This document shows, piece by piece, positions 24,133 to 31,563 of a DNA stretch of 64,000 bases. The stretch's first letter is position 1; the number at the start of each line of letters is the position of its first letter. The DNA is from Novosphingobium meiothermophilum (lineage in GTDB: Bacteria; Pseudomonadota; Alphaproteobacteria; Sphingomonadales; Sphingomonadaceae): the NCBI RefSeq assembly GCF_003171715.1, contig NZ_QGHL01000007.1, positions 902,667 to 966,666 on the forward strand, in the 5' to 3' direction. A program made the position numbers and the translations under genes. The notes below the pieces were generated by a model. It was not told the DNA's origin. It made no database searches and saw only the letters and a list, made by a program, of their open reading frames with translations.

Positions 24133-25307
24133 CTGCAGAGAACCACGACGCCATCGTGATTGGCGCAGGCGCCGCCGGGATGATGGCTGCGCTGACAGCA
24201 GGGCAACGCGGGCGGCGCGTTCTCCTCGTCGATCATGCCGAAGAACCGGGCAAGAAGATCCTCATTTCGGGCGGCGGGCGCTGCAACTTCACCAACATCC
24301 ACACCGCAGCCGATCGCTACATTTCGGAAAATCCGCATTTTGCGCGCTCGGCCCTCGCCCGCTATACGCCCGCAGACTTTCTCGACATGGTGAACCGCCA
24401 CGGCATCGCATGGCATGAAAAGACGCTGGGCCAGTTGTTCTGCGATCATTCCGCACGCCAGATCGTCGAGATGCTCATGGCCGAATGCCGGTCTGGCGGC
24501 GTGCGCTTTGCCTTCGGCCATCCGGTGTCGGCGCTCGATCACGCTGATGGCTCCTACCGCGTTACGCTCGACGGGAAGGAACACCTTGCGCCTTGCCTCG
24601 TGCTGGCAACGGGCGGGCTGTCCATCCCGAAGATGGGTGCCACCGGGTTCGCCATGGACGTGGCGCGGCGCTTCGGTCTGCCCGTGGTGCAGACCCGCCC
24701 TGCCCTCGTTCCCTTCACACTTGGCGAGGACGAAGCGCTGTTCCGCTCGCTTTCGGGGGTATCGGCCAATGTCGTTGCGCGCTGGGGCAAGGCCGCGTTC
24801 CGGGAGGCAGCGCTGTTCACGCACAAGGGCCTTTCAGGCCCGGCCATGCTCCAGATCTCGTCCTACTGGCAGCACCGCACACCGATAAGCGTCGATTTCC
24901 TGCCCGATGCGGCGGCTGACTGGCTGATCGAGGAAAAGCGCGCGCGCCCGAAGGCCGGCCTGCGCTCCGCGCTGGCCCGCCGCTTGCCCGAACGCCTTGC
25001 TGATGTGCTGGCCGAACGGCTTGAACTGGAAGGCGAACTTTCAGCCTGCCGCGACGCAGCGCTACGCACGGTGCAGAAGCGGTTGGCGCAATGGCCGTTT
25101 CACCCCACCGGCACGGAAGGCTATGCCAAGGCGGAAGTCATGGCGGGCGGGATTTCCACGGCCGCGCTCTCGCAAAAGACGATGGAGGCCCGCAAGGTGC
25201 CGGGCCTTCATGCCATCGGTGAAGCGGTGGACGTGACGGGCTGGCTGGGCGGCTACAATTTCCAGTGGGCATGGGCCAGCGGCCGCGCTGCGGGAGAAGC
25301 CATCTGA
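24129..25307 (+). CDS. Flavoprotein of the HI0933/YhiN family
   Basis: A 392-residue NAD(P)/FAD oxidoreductase with VIGAGAAGMMAALTAGQRG at the N-terminus, KILISGGGRCNFTN (family hallmark) and a C-terminal GEAVDVTGWLGGYNFQWAW. The start is GTG 24129, sharing four bases with the preceding stop (GTGA); the upstream extension would lie inside the previous gene. The function of this widespread family is not established. Confidence 0.88.
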   Translation: MTAENHDAIVIGAGAAGMMAALTAGQRGRRVLLVDHAEEPGKKILISGGGRCNFTNIHTAADRYISENPHFARSALARYTPADFLDMVNRHGIAWHEKTLGQLFCDHSARQIVEMLMAECRSGGVRFAFGHPVSALDHADGSYRVTLDGKEHLAPCLVLATGGLSIPKMGATGFAMDVARRFGLPVVQTRPALVPFTLGEDEALFRSLSGVSANVVARWGKAAFREAALFTHKGLSGPAMLQISSYWQHRTPISVDFLPDAAADWLIEEKRARPKAGLRSALARRLPERLADVLAERLELEGELSACRDAALRTVQKRLAQWPFHPTGTEGYAKAEVMAGGISTAALSQKTMEARKVPGLHAIGEAVDVTGWLGGYNFQWAWASGRAAGEAI

Positions 25308-25319
25308 CCGATCCCCAGA

Positions 25320-25523
25320 TCAGCCTTCGACAAGATCGAGATAGGCCACCACGTCGTTGTCCGTGGCAATGAACAGCCCTTCCTGCACGGCTTCGGGCTG
25401 CGCGGCCGCCAGTTCCAGCGCGCGCTGCAAGGGACCGTAGAACAGCGTATCGGCCGCCCCGCCCTCAGGCCCGTCGGACAGGTGATAGAGCCGGACACTG
25501 GCATCGTGGAAGGTCGTGCGCAT
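25320..25523 (-). CDS. Small hypothetical protein, probably conserved
   Basis: A 67-residue acidic protein beginning MRTTFHDASVRLYHL and ending ATDNDVVAYLDLVEG; codon usage matches the neighbours. An alternative ATG at 25559 gives 79 residues. No signal peptide, membrane segment or known motif is seen. It is convergent with the YhiN-like gene, 12 bases from its stop. The function is not recognised. Confidence 0.6.
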   Translation of the reverse strand: MRTTFHDASVRLYHLSDGPEGGAADTLFYGPLQRALELAAAQPEAVQEGLFIATDNDVVAYLDLVEG

Positions 25524-25617
25524 GGCAATGCCTATGCCACCTCGGGGCCGGATTGTCATCGCACCTGCGCAACCGGGGCCATGGCCGCTTCATCGGGAAA
25601 AAATCGCCTCAAACCAG

Positions 25618-25646
25618 TTGACCCCGCCCGCCCCTGCGGTTAGGAG
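25618..25646 (+). promoter_or_regulatory. Probable tRNA promoter
   Basis: TTGACC (25618-25623), a 17-bp spacer and TAGGAG (25641-25646) form a plausible sigma-70 promoter about 55 bp before the mature tRNA 5' end. Confidence 0.45.
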
Positions 25647-25700
25647 CGCGCCCTGCCCGGCAGACACAGCACGTCTGCAACCTGACGGGCCGATTGACGG

Positions 25701-25777
25701 GGCGGAGTAGCTCAGCAGGTTAGAGCAGCGGAATCATAATCCGCGTGTCGGGGGTTCGAGTCCCTCCTCCGCTACCA
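25701..25777 (+). tRNA. tRNA-Met (anticodon CAU)
   Basis: A complete cloverleaf is readable: acceptor arm 25701-25707 with 25767-25773, D arm 25710-25726, anticodon arm 25728-25744 with loop ATCATAA (anticodon CAT at 25735-25737), T arm 25750-25766, discriminator A 25774 and an encoded CCA at 25775-25777. CAU may mean elongator Met or the lysidine-modified Ile2 tRNA. Met is favoured from general resemblance, without certainty. Confidence 0.93.
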
Positions 25778-25851
25778 CTTTTCAATGATTTGCGAATCGG
25801 CTTTGAACCGGTTGTTCAGCATCTTGCAAGACCTGTGCTGCGGGTGTCCGG

Positions 25852-26694
25852 TTATCCCACAAACGCCCGCTCGATCACGAAATCACCCGGTTTGGCGTTG
25901 GCGCCTTCGGCAAAGCCCCTTACCTCAAGCATCTCGGCAAAGTCGCGGATCATGGCCATGCTGCCGCACAGCATCAGCCGATCGGTTGCCGGATCGAGCG
26001 CGGCGGGGCCGTGCAGTCCTTCGAACAGGCGCCCCGTTGCGATCAGATCCCCGATGCGCCCGGTCGTGTGAAACGGCTCGCGCGTCACGGTTGGAACATA
26101 GACCAACTGGAGCAGGGCCTGATCCTGAACCAGAGGATCGCCGGCAAGCTGGCTTTCAAGCTCTTCACGGAAAGCCAGATCGCTGACCTGACGCACGCAG
26201 TGGACAAGGATGATCTGGCCGAAGCGTTCGTAGATGTCAGGATCGCGGATGAGCGACAGGAACGGGGCCAGCCCTGTGCCGGTCGAAAGAAGGAACAGGC
26301 GCTTTCCCGGCAGAAGTGCATCGGTGACCAGTGTGCCCGTGGGCTTGCGGCCAAGATAGATCTCGTCGCCCGGCCGGATGTGTTGCAGGCGCGAGGTGAG
26401 CGGACCATCGGGCACCTTGATCGAAAGGAACTCCAGTTCCTCCGCCCAGGCCGGGCTGGCGATGGAATAGGCGCGCAGCAACGGCCGCCCTTCCACCGAC
26501 AGCCCGAGCATGACAAACTCGCCCGATCGGAAGCGGAACGAGGCCGGTCGCGTAATCGTGAAGCTGAACAGGTGTCCGTTCCAGTGCCGCACGGAACATA
26601 CCTGCTCCACGCTCAGCGTGCCGGTTGGCGTGAGCGCTGCGGGAACCGCAGGCGGTGCATTGATCGCGGATTCAATCACGGTATGCATGGTCAT
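25852..26694 (-). CDS. fpr: Ferredoxin--NADP(+) reductase
   Basis: A 280-residue flavoenzyme exchanging electrons between NADPH and ferredoxin or flavodoxin. It has the FAD motif RAYSIASP, the NADP loop STGTGLAPFLS and a C-terminal VIERAFVG tail, as in bacterial-type FPR. The start at 26694 follows GGGGAGGT at ideal spacing; the frame opens further upstream without support. As the only reductase in the window it is a candidate electron donor for the P450 or Rieske oxygenases, which is speculative. Confidence 0.92.
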   Translation of the reverse strand: MTMHTVIESAINAPPAVPAALTPTGTLSVEQVCSVRHWNGHLFSFTITRPASFRFRSGEFVMLGLSVEGRPLLRAYSIASPAWAEELEFLSIKVPDGPLTSRLQHIRPGDEIYLGRKPTGTLVTDALLPGKRLFLLSTGTGLAPFLSLIRDPDIYERFGQIILVHCVRQVSDLAFREELESQLAGDPLVQDQALLQLVYVPTVTREPFHTTGRIGDLIATGRLFEGLHGPAALDPATDRLMLCGSMAMIRDFAEMLEVRGFAEGANAKPGDFVIERAFVG

Positions 26695-27059
26695 GTGCGA
26701 ACCTCCCCGTATCGCGCCATTTCGCCGGTGCCAGCCGGATGGATCGCGCGCGGCCTTCTTGTTCGAGGCGCTTTTGCCAAATGCGCTGCCACGCGGGGAT
26801 GCCGGCCGAGATCGCCGCAACCCACGCCCCGGAAGGCGCAAGAAAACCAATCGTCAGACTTCTGGAAACACAACTGGCGCGCAACAACCGGCAACGCCCG
26901 ACAGGAGCATGACAGCCTTGCTCCCCTCCGCACAAGAGGCGCGAACATGCCCACAAGTGCTGGAAATACGTTTGCGCTGCGATGAACGCGCACCCACAAA
27001 TGTGGGGGAACGGCGCATTATCGTGCGGTCAATCCTGCGGAGTGAGGCGGGTCGCCGTG
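26695..27059. other. 365-bp intergenic region with a palindrome
   Basis: No supportable gene was found. CCCACA-AA-TGTGGG (26993-27006) is a perfect 6-bp inverted repeat, and its left half with following bases (CCCACAAATG) recurs as CCCACAAGTG at 26950-26959, 43 bp away. The region should carry the leftward fpr promoter. No terminator was recognised after tolC, which ends at 27060. Confidence 0.4.
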
Positions 27060-28325
27060 TCAGGAAGGCAGGTTGCCAGTGAGCGCATTGAGCCGCCAGG
27101 CGGCAACCGTCTGCATCGCTTCGGCATCAAGGAGCGCCGCCTGTGCGGCAATGGCCTCGCGTTCGGCGTCCAGCACGGCAAGCGTGGGACGTGCGCCAAC
27201 CTGAGCCTCCAGCCGCGTGCCGCGCAGCGCTTCTTCTGCTGCCTCGGTCTGGAGCCGCGAGGCTTCGACCATACGGCGCGCCGTGACCAGCCCCTGCCAT
27301 GCCTCTATCACCATGCCGTCGAGCGCGAGCGTGGCCTGCCTCAGGCGCGCCTCGCTGGCATCGAGATCGGCATCGGCCGCACGGATCTGCGAGGCAACCC
27401 GGCCGCCTGCAAACAGCGTCCAGCGCCCGCGCACGCCAACTGCCACCGAATCCGCGCGATAACCGGGAAAGAACTGGTCGCGCACGTGGGCTGCCTCGGC
27501 AAAGGCGCCCACCGTGGGCATTCCTTCGGCCTTGGCCGCACTCACTCCGGCGCGGGCAACATCGACACCGGCCTTCGCCTGACGCAGTGCCGGATTGGCC
27601 TGCCGGGCAAGGTCGGTAGCCTCATCCAGCGTGGGCGGAGTGGGCGGAAGCGCAGGAAGCGGCGCCAAGGCACCGGGAACCTGTCCGGTCAGTCGCTCAT
27701 AGGCGGCCTCTGCCGCGATACGCCGACCTTCGGCCTGTGCCAGTCCGGCGAGGGCTTCGGCCTTGCGGGCGCGGGTTTGCGCCAGATCGCTGCTGGCAAT
27801 CTCGCCAACCTTGAAGCGCAGGCCCGCCTGGCGTTCGGTTTCGGAAAGCGCCTCGACCAGCTTGCCGTAACGTGCCTCAAGCTTGCGCGCAGTCAAGACC
27901 TCGGCATACGTGGCAACGGCATTGACCACGGTTTGCAACCGCGCCTGTTCTGCGCCAAGGCGTGCCACTTCCGCACCGCCTTGCGCCTGACGGATCGCAG
28001 AAGCCACCCGCCCCCCTGCATAGAGCGGCAATTCGGCCGTGGCTTGCACCGCCGTCGGTCGGACATTGTCTGCGGTAAGACCGAAGTAGCCGCCATTGTC
28101 GATACGCCCGGCGCCATAGGAGCCTTCGACCCTTAAAAGCGGATTGCCTTCCGACTTTGCCCGGTCAAGCCGGGCACTCGCCGCCGCTTCACCGGCCTCT
28201 GCCTCGGCAATCGAGGGGGCGTTCGCCAAGGCAGCGGTGATCGCGGCGGCGAGGTCCTGTGCGGCGGCCATGGGAGAGACCGCAACGCAGGAAAGCAGCA
28301 GGGCAAGAGGTGTCAGAGGGCGCAT
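27060..28325 (-). CDS. TolC-family outer membrane efflux channel
   Basis: A 421-residue protein with a signal peptide (PLALLLSCVAVSPMAAAQ) and two repeated TolC halves rich in long amphipathic Ala/Glu/Arg helices; LYAGGRVASAIRQAQ and LFAGGRVASQIRAAD mark the equivalent positions of the two halves. It lies downstream of sqr and the DUF2892 gene on the same strand, and probably forms the outer-membrane part of the RND pump encoded on the other strand of this module. Confidence 0.88.
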   Translation of the reverse strand: MRPLTPLALLLSCVAVSPMAAAQDLAAAITAALANAPSIAEAEAGEAAASARLDRAKSEGNPLLRVEGSYGAGRIDNGGYFGLTADNVRPTAVQATAELPLYAGGRVASAIRQAQGGAEVARLGAEQARLQTVVNAVATYAEVLTARKLEARYGKLVEALSETERQAGLRFKVGEIASSDLAQTRARKAEALAGLAQAEGRRIAAEAAYERLTGQVPGALAPLPALPPTPPTLDEATDLARQANPALRQAKAGVDVARAGVSAAKAEGMPTVGAFAEAAHVRDQFFPGYRADSVAVGVRGRWTLFAGGRVASQIRAADADLDASEARLRQATLALDGMVIEAWQGLVTARRMVEASRLQTEAAEEALRGTRLEAQVGARPTLAVLDAEREAIAAQAALLDAEAMQTVAAWRLNALTGNLPS

Positions 28326-28411
28326 TTCAGGCTCGTTTCACTGGCAGATCCAACTGGCCGACGTCAGTTGCAGGCATCGCTTTCAGGCGGGGCCGTCTTT
28401 GGCAGCACCGC

Positions 28412-28615
28412 TTACTTGAAGGCGTTGCCCGGACGGATGCCAAGCTTCTTGAAGATCGCCGCTGCCGGGCAGAACCCGGTGAAGCTGGCCTGGAACATGT
28501 TCAGCCCGGCAAAGGCCGTAAGCCAGAGAAAGCCGGGATGGACCCAGTGCGCCAATGCAAGGCTGGCCAGAACCACCAGCCCGGCAAATCGGAAAACAGC
28601 GGAATCGAGCGTCAT
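28412..28615 (-). CDS. DUF2892 family small membrane protein
   Basis: A 67-residue protein with two hydrophobic segments (about 8-26 and 30-50) and FTGFCPAAAIFKKLGI at the end, the hallmark of DUF2892/YgaP-type membrane domains often attached to or near rhodaneses. An AAGGAG ribosome site precedes the ATG. Its position between sqr and tolC supports a role in sulfane-sulfur handling at the inner membrane. Confidence 0.88.
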   Translation of the reverse strand: MTLDSAVFRFAGLVVLASLALAHWVHPGFLWLTAFAGLNMFQASFTGFCPAAAIFKKLGIRPGNAFK

Positions 28616-28628
28616 GGCACGGATCTCC

Positions 28629-29909
28629 TTATTTGAACCGCAGCTTGCGGATGCCAAGTGCGTGCATGGCGAGCTTTTCGTAGAACGGCTCGCTCGTGCC
28701 GCGCCGCACCTTGTGGAGGAAGTATTTCTCGAACCCGATCTTGGCGAGATGGACCCACTTGCCGCTGGATGACCAGTTGAGGTTGCGCGGCGGGATCTGC
28801 GGCTGGGCCACGAAGGCCACGCCGCCGTCGCCGAAGTCGGCAAGGCAGACGGCATTCCAGGTGGCTTCCTCGACCGGCTCCTTGCCGGCAAGCTCAAGCG
28901 CAAGGTTGTGGGCGATGGCCGTAACCATCGATTCGATCATGAATCCGGTCTTGGGCACGCCAACCGGCACCGGCGTGGGGCCGATCGGCGGGATGGCCAC
29001 GCAAACGCCCAGCGAATAGACGTTCTTGAACGTGGGGTTGCGCTGGTGCTTGTCGGCCAGGATGAAACCGCGCGGATTGGTCAGCCCTTCGATCCCCGCC
29101 ACGGCATCGACACCGCGGAAGGCAGGCAGGATCATCGAGTAGCCGAACGGCAGCGTGTGGGAGGCCTTGACCGAACCGTCGTCGGCCACTTCCTCCACGT
29201 GCATCGTGCCTTCCTCGACCTTGGTGATGCGCGCGTTGGTGATCCACTTGATGTGGCGATCGCGCAGTTCGCTTTCGAGCAGGCTCTTGGTGTCGCCCAC
29301 CCCGTCAAGGCCAAGGTGGCCGACATAGGGTTCAGGGCTGACATAGGTCATCGGCACGCGGTCGCGGATCTTGCGGCGACGCAGTTCGGTGTCGAGGATG
29401 AGCGCGAACTCATAGGCCGGGCCATAGCACGAGGCACCCTGCGCCGCGCCGATGATGATGGGCTTGGGATCTTCGCAAAAGCGGTCGAAGGCATCGGCGG
29501 CATGTGCGGCATGGTCGGTGCGGCAAACACTCACGGTATGCCCTTCAGGCCCCAGCCCCTCAACCTCGTCGAAGGCCAGTTCCGGGCCGGTGGCAATGAC
29601 CAGATAATCGTAATGGAGCGACGTGCCGTCATTCAGCTCGACCCGGTTTTCCGCCGGATGCACCCGCTTTGCGCCAACTGCGGTGAAGCCGATGCCCTTC
29701 TTCTTCATGATCGGCGGCAGATGCACCTTGATGGCATCAGGCTCGCGCCAGCGCACGGCAACCCACGGATTGGACGGAACGAACCAGTAGTCCTCCTGAT
29801 CGTTCACGACCATGACCTCGGCCTTGCCCTTTACCGCATCGCGGATTTCATAAGCAGCGATGGTTCCGCCAAGGCCGGCTCCGAGGACGATAATCTGCGG
29901 CAACGACAT
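28629..29909 (-). CDS. sqr: Sulfide:quinone oxidoreductase
   Basis: A membrane-associated FAD enzyme oxidising sulfide to sulfane sulfur with quinone as acceptor. The 426-residue protein begins with the FAD loop VLGAGLGGTIAAYEI. Candidate redox cysteines are Cys129 (SVCRTDHA), Cys161 (GASCYGPAYEF) and Cys303 (YSLGVCVAIPPIG). The C-terminus has a basic, aromatic stretch suitable for membrane association. ATG 29909 has a GGAGAAGG ribosome site. It is divergent from the rhodanese operon. Confidence 0.9.
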   Translation of the reverse strand: MSLPQIIVLGAGLGGTIAAYEIRDAVKGKAEVMVVNDQEDYWFVPSNPWVAVRWREPDAIKVHLPPIMKKKGIGFTAVGAKRVHPAENRVELNDGTSLHYDYLVIATGPELAFDEVEGLGPEGHTVSVCRTDHAAHAADAFDRFCEDPKPIIIGAAQGASCYGPAYEFALILDTELRRRKIRDRVPMTYVSPEPYVGHLGLDGVGDTKSLLESELRDRHIKWITNARITKVEEGTMHVEEVADDGSVKASHTLPFGYSMILPAFRGVDAVAGIEGLTNPRGFILADKHQRNPTFKNVYSLGVCVAIPPIGPTPVPVGVPKTGFMIESMVTAIAHNLALELAGKEPVEEATWNAVCLADFGDGGVAFVAQPQIPPRNLNWSSSGKWVHLAKIGFEKYFLHKVRRGTSEPFYEKLAMHALGIRKLRFK

Positions 29910-30036
29910 TTCACCTTCTCCCGATTCTGCCGCGAGCGCGCACCGAACCAAAATCCGGTGCATTTGCGGGCGGCAATCGCATCGATTCACCGGGTCAGCA
30001 CATCCAACCTGCGTCGGCCCCTGACCAGCATCGGAC

Positions 30037-30069
30037 TTGACTTATATAAGATGATTACGATATGAGCAA
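30037..30069. promoter_or_regulatory. Overlapping divergent promoters of the sulfur module
   Basis: On the plus strand TTGACT (30037-30042), 18 bp, TATGAG (30061-30066). On the minus strand TTGCTC (30069-30064), 17 bp, TATAAG (30046-30041). Each -10 overlaps the other's -35. A perfect CTTATATAAG palindrome lies at 30041-30050. One bound ArsR dimer could close both promoters at once. Confidence 0.55.
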
Positions 30070-30077
30070 GGGGTAAT

Positions 30078-30137
30078 ATGGATCAATCAGCAATGGCCGC
30101 ACCGGCGGCGGGGCTGGAAGAAGAAGGGACAGGCTGA
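30078..30137 (+). CDS. Possible 19-residue leader peptide ORF
   Basis: ATG 30078 follows AAGGGG and opens a 19-codon frame (MDQSAMAAPAAGLEEEGTG) whose TGA overlaps the rhodanese ATG (TGATG). The arrangement allows translational coupling. No homology is claimed; it may be a fortuitous frame in the leader. Confidence 0.35.
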   Translation: MDQSAMAAPAAGLEEEGTG

Positions 30138-30478
30138 TGGTTTTCGGTTTCGGCAAGAGCGGACCTGCTCACAAGGAAGTCACCGCGCAGGAGCTTCACG
30201 CCATGATTCAGGCCGGTGAAGCGCTGGTCGTGGACGTGCGCGAATCGAACGAATTTGCCGACGGGCACATTCCCGGCGCGATCAACATGCCGCTTTCCAC
30301 TTTTCAGGCGTCCAAGCTGCCCGATCCCAAGGGGCGCAAGCTGATCCTGAACTGCCTTGGCGGCAAGCGTTCGGCGATGGCGCTCGACAAGTGCAGCACC
30401 GCGCAGGCTGCTGTGGACACGCACCTCGCGGGCGGGTTCGGAGCTTGGCAATCAGCCGGTCTTCCGGTCGAGCGCTGA
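30137..30478 (+). CDS. Rhodanese-like sulfurtransferase
   Basis: A single-domain 113-residue rhodanese with the DVRESNEFADGHIPGAINMP core and active-site loop CLGGKRS (Cys73). It probably takes sulfane sulfur from SQR products such as glutathione persulfide and passes it to acceptors. It is the first substantial gene of the plus-strand operon with the adaptor, pump, ArsR and thioredoxin genes. Confidence 0.9.
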   Translation: MVFGFGKSGPAHKEVTAQELHAMIQAGEALVVDVRESNEFADGHIPGAINMPLSTFQASKLPDPKGRKLILNCLGGKRSAMALDKCSTAQAAVDTHLAGGFGAWQSAGLPVER

Positions 30479-30504
30479 TTCGGCAGGCAATGGGGAGCGG
30501 AACG

Positions 30505-31563
30505 ATGCGGGCAATTCTATCGGCTTTCACAGCTGCCGGGGCGCTGGCGCTCAGCCTCCCGCTGGGAGGATGCGGCAGCAGTGAAGAGGCCGCGCAGACG
30601 GCAAAGGCCCCGGCGGGGCCGCGCATCGTCCTGGCCCCTGCCGACACGGCAGACTGGCAGGATGTCAGCGCCGAGATCGCCACGGTCGATCAGGCGCAGG
30701 TCATGGCGCGCATCCCCGGCATTCTCACCAGCCTTTCCGTGAAGGAAGGCGACATGGTGAGGAAGGGGCAGGTCATCGGGCGAATCGTCGACAGCCAGCT
30801 TGGCTATCAGGCGGGTGCCTATGGTGCGCAGGCCGCCGCAGCGCAGGCGCAGGCCGCACAGGCCGCCGCCGAATTGCAGCGCGTAAAGTTCCTCCACGAA
30901 AACGGCGTCTATGCCAAGGCGCGCCTCGATCAGGCGCTGGCCATGGCCAGCGCTGCGCAGGCGCAGGTCCGAGCCGCACAGGCCCAGCAGGCCGCTGTCG
31001 GCGCCGTAGCGGGCCAGGGCGCGATCGTTGCTCCTGCCACCGGGCGCGTGCTGCGTGCCGATATTCCGGCAGGCGCCCCCGTGGCACCGGGAATGCCGAT
31101 TGCGGTCATTACCGCCGGTCCAACCGTAGTGCGGCTGGAAATGCCCGAATCGCTGGCAGGCAAGGTGCACGCAGGATCGCGCGTCATGGCCAGCGGCATT
31201 GGCGAAGGACGGGTCACGAAAGTCTATCCTTCCGTCAGCGCCGGCAAGGTGGCAGCCGATGTCGACCTTCCCGGCATAGACAACAGCCTGATCGGCAAGC
31301 GTGTTGCCGCCAAGGTCGAAACCGGCACGCGCAAGGCGCTGCTGGTGCCTCGCTCCTACATCACCACGCGCTACGGCATCGATTACGTGACCGTTCTGGC
31401 AAAGGATGGCAGCGCCACGCAGGTGCCGGTGCAGACTGCGCCCTCTGCCGAAACTGGCAAGGTCGAACTGCTCTCCGGCGTGGGTGCAGGTGACACGCTT
31501 GTCGGGCCTGCCGCCGCCACGGCTGATGCCCCTGCCGCAACTTCCACGGGTGCAGGCAAATGA
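30505..31563 (+). CDS. RND efflux periplasmic adaptor (membrane fusion lipoprotein)
   Basis: A 352-residue adaptor. Signal peptide and lipobox LGGC indicate an acylated protein anchored to the inner membrane. It has the lipoyl-like half motif ILTSLSVKEGDMVRKGQVIG, an Ala/Gln-rich coiled-coil hairpin (about 100-165) and the second lipoyl half GAIVAPATGRVLR. ATG 30505 follows GGGGAG. It overlaps the RND pump gene by four bases. Confidence 0.9.
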   Translation: MRAILSAFTAAGALALSLPLGGCGSSEEAAQTAKAPAGPRIVLAPADTADWQDVSAEIATVDQAQVMARIPGILTSLSVKEGDMVRKGQVIGRIVDSQLGYQAGAYGAQAAAAQAQAAQAAAELQRVKFLHENGVYAKARLDQALAMASAAQAQVRAAQAQQAAVGAVAGQGAIVAPATGRVLRADIPAGAPVAPGMPIAVITAGPTVVRLEMPESLAGKVHAGSRVMASGIGEGRVTKVYPSVSAGKVAADVDLPGIDNSLIGKRVAAKVETGTRKALLVPRSYITTRYGIDYVTVLAKDGSATQVPVQTAPSAETGKVELLSGVGAGDTLVGPAAATADAPAATSTGAGK

